Position numbers and translations under genes: made by a program. Below, in pieces: positions 1-9,582 of a stretch of 59,262 nucleotides of DNA. Every line of letters starts with the position of its first letter. Positions within the stretch are counted from its first letter, which is position 1. Source of the DNA: CAZBSE01 sp964578625 (GTDB lineage: Bacteria; Actinomycetota; Humimicrobiia; Humimicrobiales; Humimicrobiaceae); NCBI GenBank assembly GCA_964578625.1, contig CAZODQ010000011.1:1-59262 (forward strand), written 5' to 3'. The notes under the pieces are model-generated. The model saw only the letters and a list, made by a program, of their open reading frames with translations. It was not told where the DNA came from and made no database searches.

Positions 1-13
1 GGGAGAAATATCT

Positions 14-481
14 ATGAAAGAATATCGTCTTACCAAAGAAGGTTATGAAGAATTAATTAAGGAAAGAGAAGACCTCATAAATAATAAACGTAAGGAAATT
101 GCTGAAAGGCTGAAGGATGCAAAAAAATCAGGGGGAGATTTGGCTGAAAATTCTGAGTACGAATATGCCAAGAACGAGCAGGCTTTCACAGAAGGCAGAA
201 TAGAGCAGATAAATGAGATCTTAAGTAATTATATAATTATAAAGAAAAATAATAATATGGGGACGGTTAACCTTGGAGCAGTCGTAGCAGTAAAAGATCT
301 GGGCAAAAAAAGGGAAAAGGAATTTATAATTGTAAGTTCAATTGAATCTGACCCTGAGAAAAATAAAATTTCAGATGAATCCCCAATGGGCAGGGCATTG
401 CTCGGCAAGAAGATTGGAGATGAAGTACTGGTTAAAACCCCAAATGATACCAAGAGATTGAAGATAATAAGAATTAAATAG
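14..481 (+). CDS. greA: Transcription elongation factor GreA
   Basis: GreA rescues backtracked RNA polymerase by stimulating transcript cleavage in the secondary channel. The 155-residue product has the usual family length. The N-terminal half (about 1-75) is a charged coiled coil whose tip carries the conserved GDLAENSEYEYAK segment, including the acidic residues that hold the catalytic metal in RNA polymerase. The C-terminal half is the FKBP-like domain. The ATG follows GGGAGA at a normal distance. It lies 20 bp upstream of lysS on the same strand and is likely co-transcribed with it. Nothing in it looks unusual. Confidence 0.95.
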   Translation: MKEYRLTKEGYEELIKEREDLINNKRKEIAERLKDAKKSGGDLAENSEYEYAKNEQAFTEGRIEQINEILSNYIIIKKNNNMGTVNLGAVVAVKDLGKKREKEFIIVSSIESDPEKNKISDESPMGRALLGKKIGDEVLVKTPNDTKRLKIIRIK

Positions 482-501
482 GAAGATTTGGTCTTTAAAA
501 T

Positions 502-2067
502 ATGGAAAGAAAGAAAGACAAAAAAAATCCAAAGTTAAATTATAGTGGCAGTAAAAGAATATTGACCGGTAAAACCGAATATTTTTTAGAATCGGAAAAA
601 CCTTTAGGTGAGGCGTTAAGAGCGAAACTTGAAAAAGTAAAGGCTCTAAGAAAAAGCGGCAAAGAAATCTATAAAACTAAATTTAATAAAACTAACAATA
701 TAATAGATATAAAGGCCCTTTATTCCAATCTTAAAAAAAGCTGTAGTGTTGATGATATCTTCAGAATAGCAGGAAGGCTTACCGGTTTCAGGAGACACGG
801 CAAGGCTGCTTTTAGCGATATAAAGGATTTTACCGGAAAAATTCAGTTATATGTAAATTTAAAAAATTTAGGCGAAAAAAAATACAATGAGTTCTTAGAC
901 CTGGATATTGGCGACTGGGTAGGTGTAGAAGGGACTACTTTTATAACACACGCAGGAGAGCTCTCGATAAATGTCTCTAAATTTGAACTGTTAAGCAAAT
1001 CTATAAGAATACTTCCTGAGAAATGGCATGGCCTGAAAGATAAAGAATTGAGATACAGGCAGAGATATTTAGATTTTATTGTAAATCCTGAGGTAAAGAA
1101 TGTTTTTTTAACCAGAATTAAGATAATAGATAGCGTAAGAAAATTTTTAAATGATAATGGTTTTATAGAAGTTGAGACACCGATGCTCCAGCCGATTCCG
1201 GGCGGTGCTGCAGCAAAACCATTTATAACTCACCATAATGCACTGAATACGGATCTTTATTTAAGAATTGCACCGGAACTTTATTTAAAAAGACTGATTA
1301 TTGGTGGATTTGAGAAGGTTTTCGAAATAAACAGAAACTTTAGAAATGAGGGGATATCATATAAGCACAACCCTGAATTTACCATGCTTGAATTTTATCA
1401 GGCATATGCTGATTATAACGATATGATGGGCCTGACAGAAGATCTGATAAAATTTATTTCAAAAGAATCTATCGGTAAATTAAGTACCAGTTTCAGGGGG
1501 AATGATATAAATCTTGACAGCCGGTGGAAAAAGTTTACTATGCTTGAAGCTATTAATAAATTTGGTAAGGTTAAGATAGATTTTGGCAGCAGTATAGAGA
1601 AGTTAAATGAAATAGCGGCTGATCTGGGCATTGAAGTAGAGAAAGGCTCCGGGAAGGGTAAAATTATAAATGGAATTTTTGAAGCGCTGGTTGAGCCAAA
1701 GCTTATCCAGCCAACTTTTATAAAAGATTATCCAGTTGAGATATCTCCGCTGGCTAAAAAGCATCCTAAGGATGATAATTTGACTGAAAGATTTGAGTTA
1801 TTTATCGGAGGAGAAGAAATTGCCAATGCTTTTTCGGAATTAATTGACCCCCGTGAACAGCTGGATAGATTCAGAAATCAGGCTGAAAGCAAAAGCGAAG
1901 AAGAAAGGCTTACGGGCAGTATCGATGTGGATTTTCTTAAGGCTTTGGAATATGGGATGCCGCCTGCGGGAGGAGAAGGAATTGGAATTGACAGGCTGGT
2001 TATGGTATTGACCGGCAGCAGTTCTATTAGAGATGTGATTCTTTTCCCTGTACTCCGTCCTGAGTAA
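502..2067 (+). CDS. lysS: Lysyl-tRNA synthetase, class II
   Basis: Charges tRNA-Lys in the cytoplasm. The 521-residue protein has an OB-fold anticodon-binding domain (about residues 80-170) and then the class II core: motif 1 around ETPMLQPIPGGAAAKPF, motif 2 around FRNEGISYKHNPEFTMLEFY, and motif 3 near the C-terminus with GGEGIGIDRLVM. The N-terminus is about 30 residues longer and more basic than in typical bacterial LysS. No better RBS/start combination was found downstream, so the first ATG is kept. The greA-lysS-clpC order matches the Firmicutes-type neighbourhood, but ctsR, mcsA and mcsB, which often sit between lysS and clpC, are missing. Confidence 0.96.
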   Translation: MERKKDKKNPKLNYSGSKRILTGKTEYFLESEKPLGEALRAKLEKVKALRKSGKEIYKTKFNKTNNIIDIKALYSNLKKSCSVDDIFRIAGRLTGFRRHGKAAFSDIKDFTGKIQLYVNLKNLGEKKYNEFLDLDIGDWVGVEGTTFITHAGELSINVSKFELLSKSIRILPEKWHGLKDKELRYRQRYLDFIVNPEVKNVFLTRIKIIDSVRKFLNDNGFIEVETPMLQPIPGGAAAKPFITHHNALNTDLYLRIAPELYLKRLIIGGFEKVFEINRNFRNEGISYKHNPEFTMLEFYQAYADYNDMMGLTEDLIKFISKESIGKLSTSFRGNDINLDSRWKKFTMLEAINKFGKVKIDFGSSIEKLNEIAADLGIEVEKGSGKGKIINGIFEALVEPKLIQPTFIKDYPVEISPLAKKHPKDDNLTERFELFIGGEEIANAFSELIDPREQLDRFRNQAESKSEEERLTGSIDVDFLKALEYGMPPAGGEGIGIDRLVMVLTGSSSIRDVILFPVLRPE

Positions 2068-2183
2068 ATCCGGGATATGATTTTGTTTTAGTTACTCTGG
2101 TTTGCTTAAATATGCTAAAATATTACCGTATGGAGAATGTCCGGAACTTTTACCGGGTAAATATATTAAAGGGAAGTAATTAA

Positions 2184-4652
2184 ATGTTTGAAAGGTTTAC
2201 AGAAAGAGCAAGAAAAGTAGTAGTCAAGGCTCAGGATGAGGCCAGGTTCTTAAAACAGAACTATATAGGTACCGAGCACATTCTACTGGGTTTGATCGAT
2301 GAGAAGGAAGGAGGGATAGCGGCAAAGGTCTTCGGTGAGCTGAATATTGATTTTGAGGATATCAGATCAGCAATAAAAGATGTAGTAACCGAAGGGACAT
2401 CCGAGTCATATGAGCATATTCCTTTTACCCCGAGAGCAAAGAAGGTTTTGGAGTTATCTTTAAGGGAAGCTCTTCAAATGGGGCATAATTATATTGGAAC
2501 AGAGCATATTCTACTCGGTCTTTTAAGGGAAGGAGAAGGAGTGGCAGCAAGGGTGTTAAACAGTCTTGGAATCACTCTGGATAATGTAAAAGAAAAGGTA
2601 AAGGAACTCTTAAACAAGCAATCTTATTATTCTCAGCCGGAAAAGGCCCTGCCGGGAAGAAATCAGAGGAAATCACTTAAAATGTTACTGCAGTATGGAA
2701 GAGATTTAACTTCACTGGCAAAAGGAGGGAAACTTGACCCGTTAATAGGGAGAAGAAATGAAATCGACAGAATAATCCAGATACTTTCCAGAAGGACTAA
2801 AAACAATCCTATTCTTATCGGGGAATCGGGAGTAGGAAAAACCGCAATCGTTGAAGGAATGGCGCAATTTATTTGTTCGGGGAAAATTCCTTCAAATCTT
2901 GCCGGTAAGAAGATATTCACCCTTGACCTGGGAGCTCTTGTTGCCGGTTCAAGATACAGGGGAGATTTTGAAGAGAGGCTGAAAAAAGTACTGGGTGAGA
3001 TCAAGGATGACGGGGATATCATACTCTTTATTGATGAAGTCCATACGCTAGTGGGTGCTGGTGCTGCTGAAGGTGCCATAGATGCTGCCAGTATATTAAA
3101 ACCCATGCTGGCAAGAGGGGAAATACAGGCAATAGGTGCTACTACGATCAGCGAGTATCGAAAATATGTGGAAAAGGATAAAGCTCTTGAGAGGAGATTC
3201 CAGCCAATTTTTATAAATGAACCTACTGTCTATGAAACTATTGAAATATTAAAGGGATTAAAAGACAGATATGAGACATTCCACGGTCTTAATATAACCG
3301 AAGATGCTATAGTATCAGCTGCAAAACTATCACACAGATATATATCTGGCAGATTCCTTCCGGATAAAGCAATTGATTTGGTAGATGAGGCTGCATCAAG
3401 GGTAAGAGTAAGAAATTTGACTACTCCGCCCGATTTAAAGGAAATAGAGGCAAATATTGAAAAAATTGCTAATGAAAAGAAAAAGGCCATAGAATCACAG
3501 GATTTTGAAAAAGCAGCTCAGCTGCGTGATAAGGAGAAAAGGCTGGCTAAAGAGAAAAATGATATAGAGGAAACTAATATCAGGAATAAAAAAACAAATA
3601 AAGGGATTGTCAGCGAAATTGAAATAACAGAAGTGTTGTCTAACTGGACCGGTGTTCCAGTATATAAATTGACCTCGAGTGAATCCTCCAAGCTTCTTGG
3701 AATGGAAGATGAACTTCATAAGAGAGTTATCGGCCAGGACGAGGCTGTAAGAACAGTTTCCAGAGCTATAAGACGTTCCCGTTCCGGTCTTAAAGACCCT
3801 AAGAGACCAATAGGTTCCTTTATGTTTCTGGGGCCTTCTGGCGTAGGAAAAACAGAACTTGCTAAAACAATAGCAGAATTTTTATTTGATAAGGAAGAAG
3901 CCTTGATACAGATTGATATGTCGGAATATATGGAAAAGCATTCTGTATCAAAGTTAGTCGGCTCACCTCCCGGATACGTGGGATATGATGAAGGCGGCCA
4001 GCTTACGGAATTGGTGAGGAGAAAACCATATAGCGTCATACTCCTTGATGAAATTGAAAAGGCACATCCCGATGTCTTTAATATATTACTGCAAATTTTT
4101 GAAGACGGTCACCTTACTGACTCTCAGGGTAAGAGAGTGGATTTTAAAAACACTGTGATAGTGATGACTTCTAATTTAGGGGCAAGGGAAATACAAAAAA
4201 ATACTCCTATGGGGTTTAAAAAAATAAATACAGAGGATCTTTCTTACGATGAAATAAAAGAAAAGGTAATGAGTGAGTTGAAACAGGCATTCAGGCCTGA
4301 ATTTTTAAACAGGGTTGATGAAGTCATCGTATTTCATAAATTACAGAAGAAGCAGATTTACAGTATTATGGACCTGATGATGTCAAGGGTACAGCAGCAG
4401 CTTGAACTTCAGGGGGTTATGATAGAACTTAAAAAAAGCGCAAAGGATTTGCTACTAGATAAGGGTTACGATTCCACTATGGGTGCAAGACCTATGAGGA
4501 GATGTATACAAAATCTCATAGAAGATCCTATTTCTGAGAAATTGATAAGAGGGGAAGTTAAATCAGGACAGAAGATTGAAGTAAGTGCAAAAGATAAAAA
4601 GATGCAATTCGAAATTAAAAAATTAAGTAGAAGTGGTATATTGAAAGTTTAA
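2184..4652 (+). CDS. clpC: ATP-dependent Clp protease ATPase subunit ClpC
   Basis: Hsp100 unfoldase that feeds substrates to ClpP. The 822-residue product shows, in order: two Clp_N repeats (about 5-145), AAA module 1 with Walker A GESGVGKTAIVEG and Walker B IILFIDEVH, a middle coiled coil with a UVR-type segment (SQDFEKAAQLRDKEK), and AAA module 2 with Walker A GPSGVGKTELAK and Walker B VILLDEIEKAHPDV. It ends in the C-terminal D2-small domain. It lies 6 bp upstream of disA, so the two probably share a transcript. No CtsR heptad repeat or CIRCE element was seen in the 116-bp upstream gap, so heat-shock control by these routes is not supported here. Confidence 0.97.
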   Translation: MFERFTERARKVVVKAQDEARFLKQNYIGTEHILLGLIDEKEGGIAAKVFGELNIDFEDIRSAIKDVVTEGTSESYEHIPFTPRAKKVLELSLREALQMGHNYIGTEHILLGLLREGEGVAARVLNSLGITLDNVKEKVKELLNKQSYYSQPEKALPGRNQRKSLKMLLQYGRDLTSLAKGGKLDPLIGRRNEIDRIIQILSRRTKNNPILIGESGVGKTAIVEGMAQFICSGKIPSNLAGKKIFTLDLGALVAGSRYRGDFEERLKKVLGEIKDDGDIILFIDEVHTLVGAGAAEGAIDAASILKPMLARGEIQAIGATTISEYRKYVEKDKALERRFQPIFINEPTVYETIEILKGLKDRYETFHGLNITEDAIVSAAKLSHRYISGRFLPDKAIDLVDEAASRVRVRNLTTPPDLKEIEANIEKIANEKKKAIESQDFEKAAQLRDKEKRLAKEKNDIEETNIRNKKTNKGIVSEIEITEVLSNWTGVPVYKLTSSESSKLLGMEDELHKRVIGQDEAVRTVSRAIRRSRSGLKDPKRPIGSFMFLGPSGVGKTELAKTIAEFLFDKEEALIQIDMSEYMEKHSVSKLVGSPPGYVGYDEGGQLTELVRRKPYSVILLDEIEKAHPDVFNILLQIFEDGHLTDSQGKRVDFKNTVIVMTSNLGAREIQKNTPMGFKKINTEDLSYDEIKEKVMSELKQAFRPEFLNRVDEVIVFHKLQKKQIYSIMDLMMSRVQQQLELQGVMIELKKSAKDLLLDKGYDSTMGARPMRRCIQNLIEDPISEKLIRGEVKSGQKIEVSAKDKKMQFEIKKLSRSGILKV

Positions 4653-4658
4653 TTCTAT

Positions 4659-5774
4659 ATGGTAGTAAATAAAAAAAAAGAAGAATTATTACTTATTTGT
4701 TTAAAAAAAGTAGCTCCAGGAACTGAACTTAGATTGGGTATTGAGTATATACTCCAGGGAAGGACAGGAGGGCTGATTGTTGTTGGAGACTCGGAAGAAG
4801 TATTGAAGCTGGTCAATGGCGGGTTCTATGTAGGATGCAGTTTCTCTCCGACAAAATTTTACGAACTTGCCAAAATGGATGGAGCTATTATATTAAGTTC
4901 TGACGGTAAACGTATTTTATATGCCAATACTCACCTTTTTCCCAATCCGGAAATTAAAACTTCCGAGACAGGAACAAGACACAGGACTGCAGAAAGAGTA
5001 GCAAAACAGACAAATACCCTGGTCATTTCCATCTCTATGAAAAGGGACGTAGTTACAATATATAAGGGTGATATTAGATATATGCTTGAGGAACCAAGAG
5101 TAGTCCTGTCTAAAGCGAATCAGGCACTACAGACGCTTGAGAGATATAAAGAAGGGCTTGATGAGCTTACATTTAATCTGACTGTAAGGGAACTTGAAGA
5201 TATGGTGACACTTTATGATGTGACCGGTGTGCTTCAGAGATCAAGTATTGTTCAGAGGACCGAGAAAGAAGTTAAGAAATATATATATGAGCTAGGTGTT
5301 GATGGAAGACTGTTAAGTATGCAGGTCGAAGAATTGATGGCCAATGTCACCAGCGATTCATTAAGTATCATAAGTGACTATGCACATCCGGATGTTAACA
5401 GTAAACCATTTGACGTGAGGGACAGGATAAACCAGCTCGGGGCGGAAAAGCTGCTTGAATTGGATAATATTGCAAGAATTTTAGGTTATAAGGTTGAAGG
5501 AAATTTAAAGGAATTTAATGTACATCCGAGAGGACTTAGGATAGTTTCTGAAGTCAGAAGGCTTCCTCAGCAAATTATTATTAACTTAATCAATAAGTTT
5601 GGTAATTTAAAGAATATTCTAAACGCAAGTGAAAAAGATTTATCTGAAGTTACAGGTATGGGAAAAGCTAATGCCAAAGCTTTATATGACAGACTAAAAA
5701 AATTTTCAGAATATTATTTATATAACGAACCATATGATAAAAAAGGAGGAATATTCCCAAGAATTAAAATATAG
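4659..5774 (+). CDS. disA: DNA integrity scanning protein DisA, diadenylate cyclase
   Basis: Makes c-di-AMP from two ATP and scans DNA for branched structures. The 371-residue protein has the DAC domain at the N-terminus (DGAIILSS and, about 30 residues on, the GTRHRTAERVA segment with the RHR signature), a helical linker, and C-terminal helix-hairpin-helix DNA-binding repeats (about 300-355, around LPQQIIINLINKFG and VTGMGKANAKAL). In Bacillus, radA lies between clpC and disA; here the two are directly adjacent. The start lies 6 bp after the clpC stop with no strong Shine-Dalgarno, so translational coupling is likely. Confidence 0.96.
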   Translation: MVVNKKKEELLLICLKKVAPGTELRLGIEYILQGRTGGLIVVGDSEEVLKLVNGGFYVGCSFSPTKFYELAKMDGAIILSSDGKRILYANTHLFPNPEIKTSETGTRHRTAERVAKQTNTLVISISMKRDVVTIYKGDIRYMLEEPRVVLSKANQALQTLERYKEGLDELTFNLTVRELEDMVTLYDVTGVLQRSSIVQRTEKEVKKYIYELGVDGRLLSMQVEELMANVTSDSLSIISDYAHPDVNSKPFDVRDRINQLGAEKLLELDNIARILGYKVEGNLKEFNVHPRGLRIVSEVRRLPQQIIINLINKFGNLKNILNASEKDLSEVTGMGKANAKALYDRLKKFSEYYLYNEPYDKKGGIFPRIKI

Positions 5775-5860
5775 CATTTATCAGGATATTGTTTTAATTA
5801 TTAAACTTATATATTCAGCAGTAAGCAGGTTTTTCAAATTAATAGTAGTGATGATAACTT

Positions 5861-6571
5861 ATGAATGTAGCGATAATTACAGCAGCTGGAAAAGGAACCA
5901 GGTTAAAAGGAAATATCAGCAAACAGTTTATGAATATATATGGCAAACCAATATTAGCTCATACTATTACTGCTTTTCAAAGGTCTTCAAAGATAAAAGA
6001 AATATATATTTCAGTACCTAAAGATTATAAAAAATCATGCCAAAAAAGCATAATCGAAAAATATTCTTTCGACAAGGTAAAAAAATTGGTTACAGGCGGT
6101 GACAACAGACAGGAATCTGTTTATAATGCTCTTGTAGAAATACCTTCCTCAACTAAAATAGTGTCTATTCATGATGGTGTAAGGCCGCTTATCACGACTG
6201 AAGAGATTAATTTATTGATTAATACTCTAACAAGAGAAAATAGAAAGGATTCTTCAGTAAAAGGTGTTATAATGGCATCATCGGCACGGGAAACTGTAAA
6301 AGTAATCAGTAAAAATAGTATTGATAGGACTATTCCCAGGGATAAGATCTGGCATGCTCAAACTCCGCAGGTTTTCTTTTATGATGTTATTTTAGAAGCT
6401 CACCGTAAGGCAAGAAAAGATAATTTCACAGGTACGGATGATGCCTGTCTAGTAGAGAGAATGAATTGTAAGGTTAATATAGTAAGAGGCAGACATGAGA
6501 ATATAAAAATAACTACTCCTGTTGACTTATTTTTAGCAGAGCTTATTATGACCAAGAACGGCAGGAAATAA
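5861..6571 (+). CDS. ispD: 2-C-methyl-D-erythritol 4-phosphate cytidylyltransferase
   Basis: Third step of the MEP isoprenoid pathway: MEP + CTP gives CDP-ME. The 236-residue product starts with the nucleotidyltransferase loop AAGKGTRLKGNISKQF, carries HDGVRPL in the middle, and has the TGTDDACLVE segment near the C-terminus, all typical of IspD. The N-terminal MNVAIITAAGKG fits the family start well. ispF lies 43 bp downstream, the usual ispDF pairing. The neighbourhood of disA, ispD and ispF is the classical monoderm order. Confidence 0.96.
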   Translation: MNVAIITAAGKGTRLKGNISKQFMNIYGKPILAHTITAFQRSSKIKEIYISVPKDYKKSCQKSIIEKYSFDKVKKLVTGGDNRQESVYNALVEIPSSTKIVSIHDGVRPLITTEEINLLINTLTRENRKDSSVKGVIMASSARETVKVISKNSIDRTIPRDKIWHAQTPQVFFYDVILEAHRKARKDNFTGTDDACLVERMNCKVNIVRGRHENIKITTPVDLFLAELIMTKNGRK

Positions 6572-6614
6572 CCGTAAAATATGAAAGATCATTATTTAAA
6601 AAGCGCAGGTTTTT

Positions 6615-7082
6615 ATGAGAATTGGATTGGGATTTGACGTCCATTCTTTCAAGGATGGCGGAAAGTTAATACTTGGCGGAGTAGAAATAGATTATCACAT
6701 GGGTCTGGCAGGACACTCTGATGCCGATGTTCTTGTGCATGCCTTAATGGATGCTATCTTAGGGGCCTGTGGTCTGGGTGACATAGGAGTTCATTTTCCG
6801 GATAATGATATGAAATACAAAGATATATCAAGTTTACTGCTGCTGGATGAAGTAAGGAAGAAAATGGAGAAAAAAGGTCTGGAAATCGTTAATATAGACT
6901 TGATTTTAATTCTGCAAAAGCCAAAAGTCTCCAGGTATTTTTCAGAAATGAAGAAGAATATAGCCGGAGTTCTGAAAATAAATCAAAATATGGTGAATAT
7001 AAAAGCGACAACTACGGAAGGTCTTGGATTTTGCGGAAGAGAAGAAGGAATTGCTGCGCAGTGCGCAATTCTGTTGAAATAA
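6615..7082 (+). CDS. ispF: 2-C-methyl-D-erythritol 2,4-cyclodiphosphate synthase
   Basis: Fifth step of the MEP pathway: converts CDP-ME 2-phosphate to MEcPP with release of CMP. The 155-residue protein has the metal-binding DVHSF motif near residue 8, the GLAGHSDADVLVHALMDA segment with the metal-binding Asp and His, GDIGVHFPD, and the C-terminal KATTTEGLGFCGREEGIAA. Length and motifs match the trimeric enzyme. The 166-bp gap to cysE holds a weak GGCCC/GGGCC inverted repeat (about 7136-7170) but no recognisable T-box. Confidence 0.96.
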   Translation: MRIGLGFDVHSFKDGGKLILGGVEIDYHMGLAGHSDADVLVHALMDAILGACGLGDIGVHFPDNDMKYKDISSLLLLDEVRKKMEKKGLEIVNIDLILILQKPKVSRYFSEMKKNIAGVLKINQNMVNIKATTTEGLGFCGREEGIAAQCAILLK

Positions 7083-7248
7083 AGGGCAGATTATTATATA
7101 TGTCTATAAGAGCATCTGTTACAGGTAAGACTCATGGCCCGGAACTGCCAAAATTATTTCCATAATGGGCCTAAAAAATTGTATACAAAGAGTAGATCAG
7201 ACCTTAAAATATATAAAAGATAATAATTAATAACTGGTAGTTAAAATT

Positions 7249-7902
7249 ATGGGACCTATAGCTGAATTAAAGGATCTGGTAAAATCTGCAAAAGAAAGAG
7301 ATCCGGCTGCCATAAGTACTTTTGAAATTTTATTTACTTATTCAGGAGTACATGCAGTTATTAATCACAGAATTGCCCACTGGCTTCACAAAAAAAGAGT
7401 GCCTTTCATCCCCCGCTGGATATCCCAGTGCAGTAAATTCTTTACCGGAATTGAGATTCACCCGGGAGCAAAAATCGGAAAAGGGTTTTTCATAGATCAT
7501 GGTATGGGGGTGGTAATCGGTGAGACTTCCGAAATAGGTAATAATGTCACCCTTTACCAGGGAGTGACCCTTGGAGGAACAGGAAAAGAAAAGGGAAAGC
7601 GCCACCCCACTATTGGAAATAACGTTGTTATATCTGCAGGAGCAAAAGTCCTGGGTTCTATTGTAATAGGAAATGGTGTAATTATTGGAGCAGGAGCGGT
7701 GGTCATAAGGTCTGTTCCTGATAATTGCACAGTAGTCGGTATTCCCGGTAGGATTGTAAAAGTAGGCGGAGAAAAAGTGCTTTCGGATGAATTTCATAGA
7801 ATGAATTTACCTGATCCGGTAAGTGAGATTCTAAGTGACTGCTGCGCCAGAATAGAGTTTCTGGAAGAGGAAATAAGAAAAACCCGAAAAAAGAAAAAGT
7901 AG
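7249..7902 (+). CDS. cysE: Serine O-acetyltransferase
   Basis: Makes O-acetylserine, the precursor of cysteine. The 217-residue product is the short bacterial form. An N-terminal helical domain is followed by a left-handed beta-helix of hexapeptide repeats (about 65-175), with IEIHPGAKIGKGFFIDHG and GVTLGGTGKEKGKRHPTIG covering the active-site His/Asp region. A charged C-terminal tail follows. The next gene is cysS, so cysteine synthesis and cysteine charging are grouped, as in Bacillus. No T-box consensus was found upstream. Confidence 0.95.
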   Translation: MGPIAELKDLVKSAKERDPAAISTFEILFTYSGVHAVINHRIAHWLHKKRVPFIPRWISQCSKFFTGIEIHPGAKIGKGFFIDHGMGVVIGETSEIGNNVTLYQGVTLGGTGKEKGKRHPTIGNNVVISAGAKVLGSIVIGNGVIIGAGAVVIRSVPDNCTVVGIPGRIVKVGGEKVLSDEFHRMNLPDPVSEILSDCCARIEFLEEEIRKTRKKKK

Positions 7903-7977
7903 AATCCGGAGCAGCATAATTCAAATTGTATTATTTCAAATAAAAATAATTATTGCTTAAATGTCTGGAGAGAAGAA

Positions 7978-9477
7978 TTGAGTTTAAAAATTTATAATAC
8001 TTTGCACCGTAAAAAAGAATTATTCAAACCGATAGAAGACGGGAAAGTCAGAATGTATGTCTGCGGTCCTACCGTTTATAACTATGTGTCTGTTGGTAAT
8101 TCCAGGCCGGTTATTGTGTTTAATATGGTCAGGAATTATCTGGAGTTTTTGGGTTATAAGGTGGAATACATCCAGAATATTACGGACATTGAGGATAAAA
8201 TAATAAAAAAGGCAAATGAAGAAAAAGTTGATTTTAGAGTAATAACTGACAGGTATATAAAGGCGTTCCTTAATGATATAAAAAACCTAAAAATAGACGG
8301 TTTCAGCAAGATGCCACTGGCAACGGAGATGATTTCGGAAATAATAAACATCATAAAAAAGATAATAGAAAATGGTTATGGTTATGAAGTGAAAGGCAAT
8401 GTCTATTTTGAGGTCGGTAAATTTCCTGATTACGGGAAGCTTTCAGGGCAGAATATAGTTGAGATGAAGGATACAGGTGAAAATGATTTTAAGAAAAGAA
8501 ATAAAATTGATTTTGCTTTATGGAAAAAAGCCAAGGAAAGTGAGCCGTCCTGGGACAGCCCATGGGGTAAAGGAAGGCCCGGATGGCATATTGAATGTTC
8601 TGCAATGTCAACTGCCCTGCTGGATAAGAATATTGATATTCACGGCGGCGGAATAGATCTGATATTTCCTCATCATGAAAATGAAATTGCACAGTCCGAA
8701 GCTGCCTTTCCGGAAGGAGGAAGTTTTGTCAGGTACTGGATGCATAACGGTATGATTGAAGTGAAAGCAGGGAAGATGTCAAAGTCACTAGGACTAAAAG
8801 AAAATTGGGTATTAAAAAATCTACTTAAAATCTTTTCTCCTGAGACTATAAAGATGTATATTCTTTCAACACATTACAGGAGTCCTCTGGAATTCAGTAT
8901 GAAAAAACTTAATGAAGCGGAGAAAGCTGTAGAAAAAATTACAAATACCATGGGAAATATAGAATTTTTAATAAAGCAGATAGAAAAACTATCTGGTAAT
9001 GATACCGGAGAAGAAGCAGCTGTTGATATTATATCAAGGCTCGGTACCTTTGCCGAGAAGCTTGAAAGTGATTTTAAGGAATCTATGGACGATGACTTTA
9101 ATTCAGCCAAAGCAATAGGTGATATATTTGAATTTGTTAAGAATATAAATGGTATTATTCAAAAACCGGATTTTAAGATCAATACTCCTCTGAAGGATAG
9201 TCTATACAGTGCTTATAAGAAAATAGAAGAGCTGGGGAAAGTTCTGGGATTGAATTTTAGAAGGGAAATCTCAGAAACAATAGAAAACATAGAGAGCAGT
9301 GCTATGATTAAAAAGGAGGAAATAGAAAAACTGATAAAGGATAGAGAAACAGCCAGAGATAATAAGGATTTCAAGAAAGCCGATGAAATCAGGGAGTACC
9401 TGTACCTTAAAGGTATTATACTTGAAGATAGAAAAGAAGGCACTGTTTGGAAACTTAAAGGTAGCGGGGATAATTAG
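7978..9477 (+). CDS. cysS: Cysteinyl-tRNA synthetase with atypical HIGH motif
   Basis: Class I enzyme that charges tRNA-Cys. The 499-residue protein begins at TTG after a GGAGAGAAG stretch. Zinc ligands look intact: Cys in CGPTVYN near residue 28, Cys in WHIECSAMS, and His/Glu in FPHHENEIAQSEA. KMSKS is present as GKMSKSLG. The HIGH motif, however, reads SVGN (codons at 8089-8100) at the place where the family has HIGH or HIGN, so the first His is replaced by Ser. The rest, including NITDIEDKIIKKA and the C-terminal DALR-like domain, looks normal. Confidence 0.94.
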   Translation: MSLKIYNTLHRKKELFKPIEDGKVRMYVCGPTVYNYVSVGNSRPVIVFNMVRNYLEFLGYKVEYIQNITDIEDKIIKKANEEKVDFRVITDRYIKAFLNDIKNLKIDGFSKMPLATEMISEIINIIKKIIENGYGYEVKGNVYFEVGKFPDYGKLSGQNIVEMKDTGENDFKKRNKIDFALWKKAKESEPSWDSPWGKGRPGWHIECSAMSTALLDKNIDIHGGGIDLIFPHHENEIAQSEAAFPEGGSFVRYWMHNGMIEVKAGKMSKSLGLKENWVLKNLLKIFSPETIKMYILSTHYRSPLEFSMKKLNEAEKAVEKITNTMGNIEFLIKQIEKLSGNDTGEEAAVDIISRLGTFAEKLESDFKESMDDDFNSAKAIGDIFEFVKNINGIIQKPDFKINTPLKDSLYSAYKKIEELGKVLGLNFRREISETIENIESSAMIKKEEIEKLIKDRETARDNKDFKKADEIREYLYLKGIILEDRKEGTVWKLKGSGDN

Positions 9478-9582
9478 AGGTTTTAGTTAAATAAAAAACT
9501 CTGTAAAGATAATTTAAAAAATTAAAGAAGGATAGAAGTCTGATATAAAACAGTCAGATGACTATGAGTATAAAAGATAGCG

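Noticed and set aside
2068..2183. Heat-shock operator before clpC
   Set aside because: No tandem CtsR heptads and no CIRCE inverted repeat are present.
5734..6021. A 95-codon frame across the disA-ispD junction
   Set aside because: It overlaps the disA 3' end and the ispD 5' end in another frame and its protein looks like random AT-rich translation.
7083..7248. Possible T-box or other leader before cysE
   Set aside because: No T-box AGGGTGGNACCGCG core and no specifier hairpin could be found; only a weak GGCCC/GGGCC inverted repeat and a short frame of about 21 codons.
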